From Frigoribacterium sp. ACAM 257 (GTDB taxonomy: Bacteria; Actinomycetota; Actinomycetes; Actinomycetales; Microbacteriaceae), in NCBI RefSeq assembly GCF_007954365.1, contig NZ_VOLO01000002.1, positions 248,001-312,000 of the forward strand: a stretch of DNA of 64,000 nucleotides. The letters run 5' to 3'. Positions 41,298 through 48,685 of the stretch are shown here, piece after piece (the first letter of the stretch is position 1; each line of letters starts with the position of its first letter). The notes below the pieces were generated by a model. It was not told the origin of the DNA and ran no database searches. It saw only the letters and a program-made list of their open reading frames with translations. A program made the translations under genes and the position numbers.

Positions 41298-42025
41298 CCT
41301 GGGCCAACCGCATCAAGATGACCGTGGGGATCCTCGTGGTCCTGGCCCTCGTGGCCGTGTTCACCGTGATCTTCACCCAGCGCCAGGCGCAGGTGATCAG
41401 CACCAGCGCGGCGATCGCCAGCCAGGACTTCGTCGTCGGAACCGACTACAGCGGCACGGTCACCTCGACCGACGCGGAGGTCGGCGACGTGGTCGCCAAG
41501 GGCGACCCCCTCTTCTCGCTGCAGAGCCTCACGTTGCAGAAGGACCTCGCCGACGACGTCGCCGTGCCCAGCACCGACGCCTACACGGTGTCGGCGGACG
41601 GCACCATGACGTTCCTCGCGACGGTCGACGGGCGCCTCTCGCAGCTCGACGTCCGTGAGGGCGGGTTCCTCGGCTCCGGCACGGCCGTGGCCACCATCGA
41701 GCGCTCCGGCACGCTGTTCGTCACCGCCGACTACACCCTCACGCCCCGCGACTACGAGCGCATCCAGGACGGCGCGGTCGTCGACGTGATGCTGCCGAAC
41801 CAGGTGGTCGTCACGGGGAACGTCGACCTCGTGAGCGTCGAGACCAAGGAGGGCGAGGCAGCCGCGACGGTCCGCGTCGTCAGCGACGACCTCACGGAGG
41901 GCGCGTACAACGGCCTCGTCTCGAGCGGCACGCCCGTCGAGGCCACCATGCACCTCCGCGACGACGGCATCCTCGCCGGGCCCGTCGACTCGGTCCAGGG
42001 CTTCCTGCGCCAGATCGGGGTCTGA
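41294..42025 (+). CDS. HlyD-like membrane-fusion protein of the glucan operon
   Basis: A 243-residue protein with one N-terminal TM (about 9-28, MTVGILVVLALVAVFTVIF) and an outer beta-rich part. It has the split lipoyl/barrel-sandwich pattern of HlyD-type adaptors (SGTVTSTDAEVGDVVAKGDPLFSL ... DGRLSQLDVREGGFLGSGTAVATIE). The GTG overlaps the synthase stop by four bases (GTGA), so they are co-translated. It probably guides the polysaccharide through the wall, comparable to accessory proteins in bacterial cellulose and curdlan systems. Confidence 0.8.
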   Translation: MTWANRIKMTVGILVVLALVAVFTVIFTQRQAQVISTSAAIASQDFVVGTDYSGTVTSTDAEVGDVVAKGDPLFSLQSLTLQKDLADDVAVPSTDAYTVSADGTMTFLATVDGRLSQLDVREGGFLGSGTAVATIERSGTLFVTADYTLTPRDYERIQDGAVVDVMLPNQVVVTGNVDLVSVETKEGEAAATVRVVSDDLTEGAYNGLVSSGTPVEATMHLRDDGILAGPVDSVQGFLRQIGV

Positions 42026-44196
42026 GGATCGTCCGCGGCAGCAGGGGCCCTGCACGCCTCCTCGCCGGGGTCGGCGCGGCCCTCACGCTGGTGCTCGTCG
42101 TGACGGCGTGCACGAGCGGCGACCGTGACGACGCCGGGGTCGACGCGACCCACGGCGGGCGCGCGGGCGACGTGCTGCCGGCCTCCCGGATCGACCCGCT
42201 CGTCGCGGCCCTCCCGCAGGAGTCGGTCGGCGAGGCGCCGACGACGCGCCTCGCCGACGGCCTCCTGCCGCCGACGAACCGCTGGTTCTCCGGCCTGGTG
42301 TTCGGCGACGAGCCGATGCCGGTCTTCCCGTTCCCCATCTCGTTCCAGCTGACCGACGACGGCTTCGCCGCCGGCCAGCCGGCCCCGGTGCCCTCCGCCA
42401 CGGCGATCGTCGGGCCTGCCCTCACCGACGTCTCCGTCGACCTCGGCTCGTCCGACTCCGTCGTCAGCGGCTACGACGACGTGTCGGTGACCCTCGAGCA
42501 CCGCGACGGCGACACGGTGCTCGGCCACACGACGATCGCCGAGGGCTCGCCCACGGTGTCGTACACCGCGGCGACTTCGCAGACCGACGCTCTCTCGGTG
42601 CTCGGCGACGGCACGTTCCGGGCCGCCGGCGACGGCCGTGCCACGGTCGAGGTCGGCGACGCCACGTGGGGGGTCGTCGTCACCGGCGGCACCCTCGACG
42701 TCGACGCGTCCTCCATGGCACTGGACGAGGGCGGCTCGCTCGTGCTCGTCTCCGTCCCGGCCGGCGCCTCCTCCGACCAGGCCGCGCAGGTGCTCGACGC
42801 GGCGACGTCGCCGCTGACCGGCGTCACCACCACGTACGGCACGAGCGGCAGCGGCGACCAGCAGCAGCAGACCACCGAGCTCGGCTACGCGACCGCGGCC
42901 GGCGGCGACGCCCTCGTCGTGGCGGCCCCGCACCAGGGCGACTCCGGCCCCGCGGCGGGCGGCACCGACACCGGTCTCACCTACCCGACCGTCTACGGCA
43001 CCGTGCCCCTCTCGATCGGCACCGGCCTGGCGTTCTCGGCGCCGACCACGACGGCCTCTGCGGCCCTCGACCTGAGCGGGCTGAGCGACGCCGAGCGCGC
43101 CTCCGTGCGTGACCAGCTCGACGCCGACGTCAGCCTCACGCAGGCCTTCCCGGCCGACACCTACTACGGCGGCAAGGCGCTCTACCGGGCGTCGATGCTC
43201 TGGCAGCTCGCCGTGCAGCTCGACGACCAGGAGGCGGCGGCCGACCTGAAGGAGCGGATCGTCGACCAGCTCGACCTCTGGACCCGGCCCGACGGCTGCG
43301 AGTCGCGCGACCAGGAGTGCTTCGTCTACGACCCCGCGGTGGGGGGCGTCGTCGGCAAGGCGCCGTCGTTCGGCTCGGAGGAGTTCAACGACCACTACTT
43401 CCACTACGGCTACTTCCTCTACGCGGCCGGCGTCATGGCCGCCGACGATCCTTCGCTCGCCGAGGGCTGGCAGCCCGTGATGGACCTGCTCGCCGCCGAC
43501 ATCGCGTCGGGCTCGCAGAACGGGTCGTTCCCCGACCGCCGCGCGTTCGACCCGTTCTGGTCGCACAGCTGGGCGAGCGGGTACGCGCCCTTCGTCGACG
43601 GCAACAACCAGGAGTCGTCGTCGGAGGCGGTGGGCGCCTACGCAGGGCTCTCGCTCTGGGCGTCGGCGACGGGCGACGAGGCACTCGGCGCCGAGGCCAG
43701 CTGGATGCTGAGCGCCGAGTCGCAGGCCGCCCTCGCCTACTTCGTGGCCCCCGACCTCAGCGACCCGGTGTTCCGTGCTGACACTGCCGCCGGCGTCGCC
43801 GGCGCTGCCGACTCTGCCGGGGCGACGACCTTCGACCATCGCGTGGTGTCGCTCAACTGGGGCGGCAAGCGCGACTACGGCACCTGGTTCTCGGCCGAGC
43901 CGTCGGCCATCGCGGGCATCCAGCTGATCCCGCTGAGCCCGACGTCGGTCGACTACCTCACATCCGAGGCCGCAGGAGGCGCGGAGCAGGTCGACGCGTT
44001 CGTCGCGGAGGCGGCGCCTGACGGCTTCGACGGGCCGCTCGCGGACTACGTCCTGATGTACTCGGCGCTGGCCGGGAAGGACGCGGCCGCGTCGGCGCTG
44101 GCGACGCTCGCCGCACTGCCCGACACGAGCATCGACGACGGCAACTCGCGCTCGTACGCGATGGCGTGGATGCTGGCCGCGCAGGCACGCGGCTAG
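42022..44196 (+). CDS. GH81 endo-beta-1,3-glucanase lipoprotein
   Basis: Cleaves beta-1,3-glucan internally. The GH81 signature is clear: LLPPTNRWFSGLVFG and PVFPFPISF early, DHYFHYGYFLYAAGVMA near 475, HSWASGYAPFVDGNNQESSSEA near 530 with the conserved acidic residues, and SLNWGGKRDYGTWFSAEPSAIAGIQLIPLSP near 630. The first normal start codon (GTG 42091) would leave only MLVVTAC before the lipobox Cys. A CTG at 42022 overlapping the HlyD-gene stop gives a complete lipoprotein signal (RIVRGSRGPARLLAGVGAALTLVLVVTAC) and is preferred here. It is the third gene of the glucan operon and probably edits or releases the product. Confidence 0.85.
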   Translation: MRIVRGSRGPARLLAGVGAALTLVLVVTACTSGDRDDAGVDATHGGRAGDVLPASRIDPLVAALPQESVGEAPTTRLADGLLPPTNRWFSGLVFGDEPMPVFPFPISFQLTDDGFAAGQPAPVPSATAIVGPALTDVSVDLGSSDSVVSGYDDVSVTLEHRDGDTVLGHTTIAEGSPTVSYTAATSQTDALSVLGDGTFRAAGDGRATVEVGDATWGVVVTGGTLDVDASSMALDEGGSLVLVSVPAGASSDQAAQVLDAATSPLTGVTTTYGTSGSGDQQQQTTELGYATAAGGDALVVAAPHQGDSGPAAGGTDTGLTYPTVYGTVPLSIGTGLAFSAPTTTASAALDLSGLSDAERASVRDQLDADVSLTQAFPADTYYGGKALYRASMLWQLAVQLDDQEAAADLKERIVDQLDLWTRPDGCESRDQECFVYDPAVGGVVGKAPSFGSEEFNDHYFHYGYFLYAAGVMAADDPSLAEGWQPVMDLLAADIASGSQNGSFPDRRAFDPFWSHSWASGYAPFVDGNNQESSSEAVGAYAGLSLWASATGDEALGAEASWMLSAESQAALAYFVAPDLSDPVFRADTAAGVAGAADSAGATTFDHRVVSLNWGGKRDYGTWFSAEPSAIAGIQLIPLSPTSVDYLTSEAAGGAEQVDAFVAEAAPDGFDGPLADYVLMYSALAGKDAAASALATLAALPDTSIDDGNSRSYAMAWMLAAQARG

Positions 44197-44235
44197 CGGC
44201 GGAGCGCGGTTCCTCGTGCTCCCGGCCGGCGGCCG

Positions 44236-45915
44236 TCAGCCCGCGACGCGGGTGTCGTCGACGAGCCGCGTGACGACGCCGTCGTCGCCGACCGCGACGA
44301 GGGAGCCGCCCCAGAGCTGCACGTCTCCGGTGCCGGCGGCGGCGGAGTCGGCCGCGCGCGCCTCCTCGTCCGTGGCCCCGCCCTGGCCGGGGACGAGCCG
44401 CCAGAGCTCGCGGCCGTCGGCGAGGTCGTAGGCGAGGACGGCCTGGCCGACCGCGCCGTCGGCCAGGCCGTAGCGGCCGGGCGAGGACACGTAGAGCACG
44501 GTGCGCGACGCGGCCACGGCGGTCGCCTCGAGGGGAGCCGAGATCCGCGTCCGCTCCGCACCCGTGGCGGCCTCGAGCACGATCAGCTCTCGTCGCGGCC
44601 CCGTCGAGCCCGAGCTGCGCGACGGTCTCCCCGCGACGCCGGTCTGCAGCAGGACGTCGCCGCCGCCCTGCCCGGGAGGCGTCGCCAGCACGAGCGGCAG
44701 CGAGCCGTCGGCGCCGCCGGACGGCACCGACCAGCGCTCGTCGCCCGTGTCGCGCTCGACGCAGGTGACGGAGCCGGCGTCGACGAAGACGACGCAGCCT
44801 CCCGCCACGACCGGCGGCCGGTCAGGGTCGAAGCCGCGGCTCCAGACCCGGCGGCCCTCGGCCGCGTACGCGACGCGCTCGACCGGGAACCCGTCGTCGC
44901 CGTCGGCCTGCAGGTCGACGAAGACGCGGTCGCCGTCGACGACGCTCGACGTGCCGCGGCCCCACGCCTCGCCCCACTCACGCGAGGTGCCGGTCGCCGG
45001 GTCGACGAGCGACGCCGCCCCCGCCGTGACGACGAGCACGCGACCGTCGACGAGCTGGGCACGCCCCACGGTGCCGAGGTCCGCCTGCCAGGTCGACCTG
45101 GCGATCTCGTCGCGCGGCATCGTCGCGACACGGGTGCGGGCGGGACCGTCGACGAAGCCCGTGCCCCGGTCGCCGCCCCCGCCCGCCCGCGTCTCGACCA
45201 GGACCCAGTCGTCGTCGGCCTCGAGCACGGTGACCGGGCCGTCCGGCGACGTGCGCCTCTCCAGCACGAGGCCCGTCGCCAGGTCGAGCCGCGCGACCAC
45301 GGCGCTGCCCGAGCCGAGCTCTGCCGTCGCGTTCCCGACGACGGCCGTCGACACGTCGTCGTCGACCCACGCGCCGAGCTGCGCGGGCGAGACGACGTCG
45401 CTCACGTCGGAGGTCGGCGTGCTCCAGAGCACTGCGCCCGAGCGCGGGTCGACCCGGGCGATCCGGTCGCCGCGGGCGTCCTCGTCGAGGCACCCCGGAC
45501 TCTCGGCGTCGAGCTGCGTGGTCGTCACGACGAGCACGTCGTCGCCCGCGCGCGCCAGCACGCGGACGTCCAGGCAGCCCGGCTGCACCGCGGGGACGCC
45601 GAGGTCGGCGGGCTCGATCCGCCAGCCCCCGGCGGAGGGCGCGTTCCGCAGCTCGTCGACGACGAGCCCGTCCGCGGGACGTCCCACCGGGTACCGGGGC
45701 TGCGAGGCCAGCCCCGCACCGACGACGAGGGCGGCCGCGACGACGCCCGCCGCGGCGGCCGTGCCCGCTCGCCGACCCGAGGAGGCGCGGTGCCAGCGCG
45801 CCCGCAGGCCGCCTCCTCGTCCGCCCGGCCGGGCGTCGCCGACGTGCGCGTCGCCGTCCGGACGACCGTGGTCGGACCGGGCGTCGTGGGGGCCTGCCTC
45901 CTCGTGATCCGTCAC
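44236..45915 (-). CDS. PQQ-type beta-propeller membrane protein
   Basis: A 559-residue bitopic protein. A charged cytosolic part (1-55) precedes one TM (about 58-76, AGTAAAAGVVAAALVVGAGLA). The large outer domain has propeller repeats of the PQQ-like type, with segments such as DRIARVDPRSGAVLWSTP, LVDPATGTSREWGEAWG, CVERDTGDERWSVP and LAYDLADGRELWRLVP. GTG at 45915 is preferred because GAGGGGACGAG lies just upstream; the frame extends further but with poor composition. It resembles the gene at 46543 in the same cluster. No PQQ cofactor role is implied; it probably scaffolds or senses at the surface. Confidence 0.75.
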   Translation of the reverse strand: MTDHEEAGPHDARSDHGRPDGDAHVGDARPGGRGGGLRARWHRASSGRRAGTAAAAGVVAAALVVGAGLASQPRYPVGRPADGLVVDELRNAPSAGGWRIEPADLGVPAVQPGCLDVRVLARAGDDVLVVTTTQLDAESPGCLDEDARGDRIARVDPRSGAVLWSTPTSDVSDVVSPAQLGAWVDDDVSTAVVGNATAELGSGSAVVARLDLATGLVLERRTSPDGPVTVLEADDDWVLVETRAGGGGDRGTGFVDGPARTRVATMPRDEIARSTWQADLGTVGRAQLVDGRVLVVTAGAASLVDPATGTSREWGEAWGRGTSSVVDGDRVFVDLQADGDDGFPVERVAYAAEGRRVWSRGFDPDRPPVVAGGCVVFVDAGSVTCVERDTGDERWSVPSGGADGSLPLVLATPPGQGGGDVLLQTGVAGRPSRSSGSTGPRRELIVLEAATGAERTRISAPLEATAVAASRTVLYVSSPGRYGLADGAVGQAVLAYDLADGRELWRLVPGQGGATDEEARAADSAAAGTGDVQLWGGSLVAVGDDGVVTRLVDDTRVAG

Positions 45916-46127
45916 GGTGCTCGTCCCCTCTCGCGCGCCTCCGCCGATGGTACGGCTGCTGCCCTCGCGCGGATCCCTCTCGGATCCGAGCGTGGTCCGC
46001 GCTGTGCGGCCCCGTGGAGCCCGGAGCTGCGGCCGCCCGGCGACGGATGTCTCTCGGCGTGCCCGGAACCGCCCGCCGGTAAGCTGGTCCGGCCCGATCA
46101 CCGCCGCCCAGCCCGGAGGACTCCCTC

Positions 46128-46334
46128 ATCGAAGCCCTGGTCATCTCGATCCTCGCCGTCGCGGCGGTCGTCCTCATCGTGATGCAGGTCATGTACCGCC
46201 GCAGGGTCATGCGCCGCCGCCAGGCCGCCGGCCAGGACCCTGTCGGCCGCAGCACCTACGTGGTCTTCGCCGTGACCGCGGCCTTCTTCCTCTTCGCCGT
46301 CTTCGTCTTCCCGCTGCTCGTCCGCGGGAACTGA
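46128..46334 (+). CDS. Tiny two-TM membrane protein with an apparent non-AUG start
   Basis: A 68-residue frame reads EALVISILAVAAVVLIVM then QVMYRRRVMRRRQAAGQ, DPVGRSTYVV and FAVTAAFFLFAVFVFPLLVRGN. It has two TM helices around a basic loop, very unlike noise. There is no ATG, GTG, TTG or CTG between the upstream stop (TAA at 46080) and the first TM, yet GGAGG (46115-46119) sits 8 bases before an ATC at 46128, the ideal distance. It is placed here as an ATC start; the next options, CTG 46137 and GTG near 46176, fit less well. It lies between two beta-propeller genes on the other strand. Confidence 0.6.
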   Translation: MEALVISILAVAAVVLIVMQVMYRRRVMRRRQAAGQDPVGRSTYVVFAVTAAFFLFAVFVFPLLVRGN

Positions 46335-46436
46335 CGGGCACGGTCCGCTGCTCGTCCGCGGGAACTGACGGGCACGGTCCGCTGCTCGTGCGCGGGAACT
46401 GAGGGGCACGGTCCGCTGCTCGTCCGCGGGAACTGG
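46314..46436. repeat. 34-bp tandem repeat over a stop codon
   Basis: Units at 46314-46347, 46348-46381 and 46382-46415, plus 21 bases of a fourth. The first unit encodes LLVRGN and the stop of the small membrane protein; later units copy the coding end and stop. Units 1 and 2 are identical, unit 3 differs at two bases. Confidence 0.9.
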
Positions 46437-46461
46437 CCCGCGCCTCCTGCGGGTCGTGACG

Positions 46462-46509
46462 CGTTCCGGACGAGATGACGCGCTGGATCGCGTCAGATCG
46501 TCCGGAACG
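46462..46509. repeat. Hairpin repeat family 3, copy 2
   Basis: The 21-base arms 46462-46482 and 46489-46509 have two mismatches and a 6-base loop. They share CGTTCCGGACRAGATG with copy 1 at 17533-17548. The element lies between convergent genes. Confidence 0.8.
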
Positions 46510-46542
46510 GATCAGCCCGGCAGGTGAGGCCGCTGCCGCAGC

Positions 46543-48525
46543 TCAGCCGGCGAGCTCGACGCCGGTCGTCAGGCCGTGCACGACCCCGTCGGGGTCGACG
46601 CGCACGAGCGTCGGCCCCCAGAACGCCGACGTGAACGAGCCCGACGAGAGCTCGATCGTCCACAGGCTGCGGCCGTCGGCCAGGTCGAAGGCGATCAGGG
46701 TGGGGGTGTCCCGGCCGCTCGGGAAGAACGTCGCCGCGTAGCCGGTCGTCCGCGAGGTGGCGATGACGTAGGAGGCGACCGGCAGCTGCGTCACCCACCT
46801 CTCGTCGCCGGAGCGCGCGGCCAGGGCGTGCACCTCCTTGCCTCGGTCCAGACCGCTCGGGTCGCCCTGCTCGTCCGCGTCGACGACCGCCGCCAGCACG
46901 TCGTCGGTCGCAGTGCCGAAGTACGCCTGCACCTGCTCGGCCTCGGCGCCCCCGCTGCCCTCGCCCCCGTCGCGCTCGCCGCTGCCGTCGCCGTCGCTGC
47001 CCTCGCCGTCGCTGCCCTCGCCGTCTCCCGGGGCCACGAGCGTGCGGCTCCAGAGCTGGTCGCCGGTGCGGGGGTCGAGGCAGGTGACCTCGCCGCCGGG
47101 GACGGTGATCGAGATGCACGCGTCCGTCACCGACGGGTAGCTCGTCGACGGGAGACGGATCGACCAGCGCAGCACGCCGTCCGAGTCGAGGGAGACCATC
47201 GTGGGGTCGCCGTCGGCACGGCCGCTGAGCACGACGCCGCCGAGCGAGGCCGCCCAGGACTCGACGTTGCGCAGGCCGCCCGGCAACGGCTCGACCGCGC
47301 CCGTGCGGGCGTCGACGAGGAGCGGCTCGTCGCCCACGTCGATCACGAGCAGGTCGCCGACGAGCCGCACGCTGAGGCCGGCGCCGGCGTCGCCGGTCCA
47401 GGTCGGCGCGGACAGGTCGTCGGCGCGGTAGAGGCGGTAGAGCGAGCGGCCGCCCTGCGCGACGGCGGCCCCGCCGTCCGAGAAGCGGTCGACGGGCTGC
47501 TCGGAGACGACCACGGCGGTGCTGCTGAGGCCCTCGACCTGGAGGACGGTGTCGGTGTCGGTGTCGGTGCCGGTCTCGGTGTCGGTGCCGGTCTCGGTGG
47601 ACGGGCCGGAGCCCTCGGGGTCGTAGCCGGCGTCGCTCCCGTCCGCGGTGCCTTCCGTGGCCGACCCGGCCGACCCGTCCGATCCGTCGGACTCGTCCAC
47701 CTCGCCGGCCGCGCCGTCGCCCGCCGGTCCGCGCAGCACCTCCCGCACCTCCCCGGTCTCCGTGTCGACCCGGGCGAGGCCCGATCCGACGATCGACTGC
47801 ACCGCGACCAAGGCGTCCCCGGTCATCGGGTCGACGCTCACCTGCAGCCCGATCGCGTCGATGCCGACCGCCGCGGCCACGTCGACGACCCAGAGCACCT
47901 CCCCGGTGCGGGCGTCGAGACGGGCCAGCCGGCCGGGAGCGTCCTCGCAGCCGGAGTCGGGCACGTAGCCCTGCGCCGAGGTCGTGACGAGGACGTCGTC
48001 GGTGCCGACCCGCGTGCTCCCGTCGAAGCCGACGCAGTCCGCCTCCGCACCGGGGGCGAGGGCCGTTCGCAGGTCGGTGCTCCACGCCGTCGTCATGGGC
48101 GCCGTCCGGAGGTCGTCGACCTCGAACGAGGCCCGGGCGACGGGTGCGTAGACGGGCTCCGCCGCGACGCCCCCCACCGTCACGAGCGCGGCGACGAGGG
48201 CCGTCCCGCCGAGCACGCCGAGCACCCGTCGCGTCGGGGGCATCTGCCGCCAGCGGAGGGCCACGGCACGTGCGGCGCGGTTCAGGGCCGAGGAGGCGCG
48301 GCTCGGCGCGCGTCCGCGGTCGGCCGTCGAGGCGGCCGGGTCCGCCGTCCCGGGGCCGGGGTCGACGCCCGCGTCGGTGCCCGCGGCGGGATCGGTGCCG
48401 GTGCCGGTGCCGGGCCGGTCGCGGGGCCGGTCGCCGTGCTCGGACCGCGCCGGCACCGCCTCCCACACGGCCGTCGCACGGGCGGGAGTCGCCGGGCGCC
48501 AGGGCTGATCGTCGTCGTCCCGCAC
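46543..48525 (-). CDS. PQQ-type beta-propeller membrane protein, paralogue
   Basis: A 660-residue bitopic protein with the same plan as the gene at 44236. A long Pro/Gly/Thr-rich cytosolic part (1-98) precedes one TM (about 100-120, VLGVLGGTALVAALVTVGGVA) and an outer propeller with RLARLDARTGEVLWVVDV, LLVDARTGAVEPLPG, CLDPRTGDQLWSRT and LIAFDLADGRSLWTIEL. Asp/Gly/Ser-rich inserts (TETGTDTETGTDTDTD and GEGSDGEGSDGDGSGERDG) interrupt blades and are encoded by slippage-prone DNA. The start is GTG at 48525. The function is unknown. Confidence 0.75.
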   Translation of the reverse strand: MRDDDDQPWRPATPARATAVWEAVPARSEHGDRPRDRPGTGTGTDPAAGTDAGVDPGPGTADPAASTADRGRAPSRASSALNRAARAVALRWRQMPPTRRVLGVLGGTALVAALVTVGGVAAEPVYAPVARASFEVDDLRTAPMTTAWSTDLRTALAPGAEADCVGFDGSTRVGTDDVLVTTSAQGYVPDSGCEDAPGRLARLDARTGEVLWVVDVAAAVGIDAIGLQVSVDPMTGDALVAVQSIVGSGLARVDTETGEVREVLRGPAGDGAAGEVDESDGSDGSAGSATEGTADGSDAGYDPEGSGPSTETGTDTETGTDTDTDTVLQVEGLSSTAVVVSEQPVDRFSDGGAAVAQGGRSLYRLYRADDLSAPTWTGDAGAGLSVRLVGDLLVIDVGDEPLLVDARTGAVEPLPGGLRNVESWAASLGGVVLSGRADGDPTMVSLDSDGVLRWSIRLPSTSYPSVTDACISITVPGGEVTCLDPRTGDQLWSRTLVAPGDGEGSDGEGSDGDGSGERDGGEGSGGAEAEQVQAYFGTATDDVLAAVVDADEQGDPSGLDRGKEVHALAARSGDERWVTQLPVASYVIATSRTTGYAATFFPSGRDTPTLIAFDLADGRSLWTIELSSGSFTSAFWGPTLVRVDPDGVVHGLTTGVELAG

Positions 48526-48685
48526 GTCTCCATGCTAGGTCGGGACCTGGTCGTCCGGCCCGGCCCGCGCCTCCTCGACGGTGCCTCGTGAGAGCCCCGC
48601 CCTGCCTCGCGCGCGTGCACGGGCCGCAGTATGCTGGCGCGTCGCCCCCGGTCGGGGGCCGCGTCCGCCCACCGAGGAGTCACCC

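Noticed and set aside
44236-48525. Calling the two propeller proteins PQQ-dependent dehydrogenases
   Set aside because: The repeats are of PQQ-like propeller type, but the membrane-anchored layout and lack of recognisable cofactor and catalytic residues argue against dehydrogenase activity.
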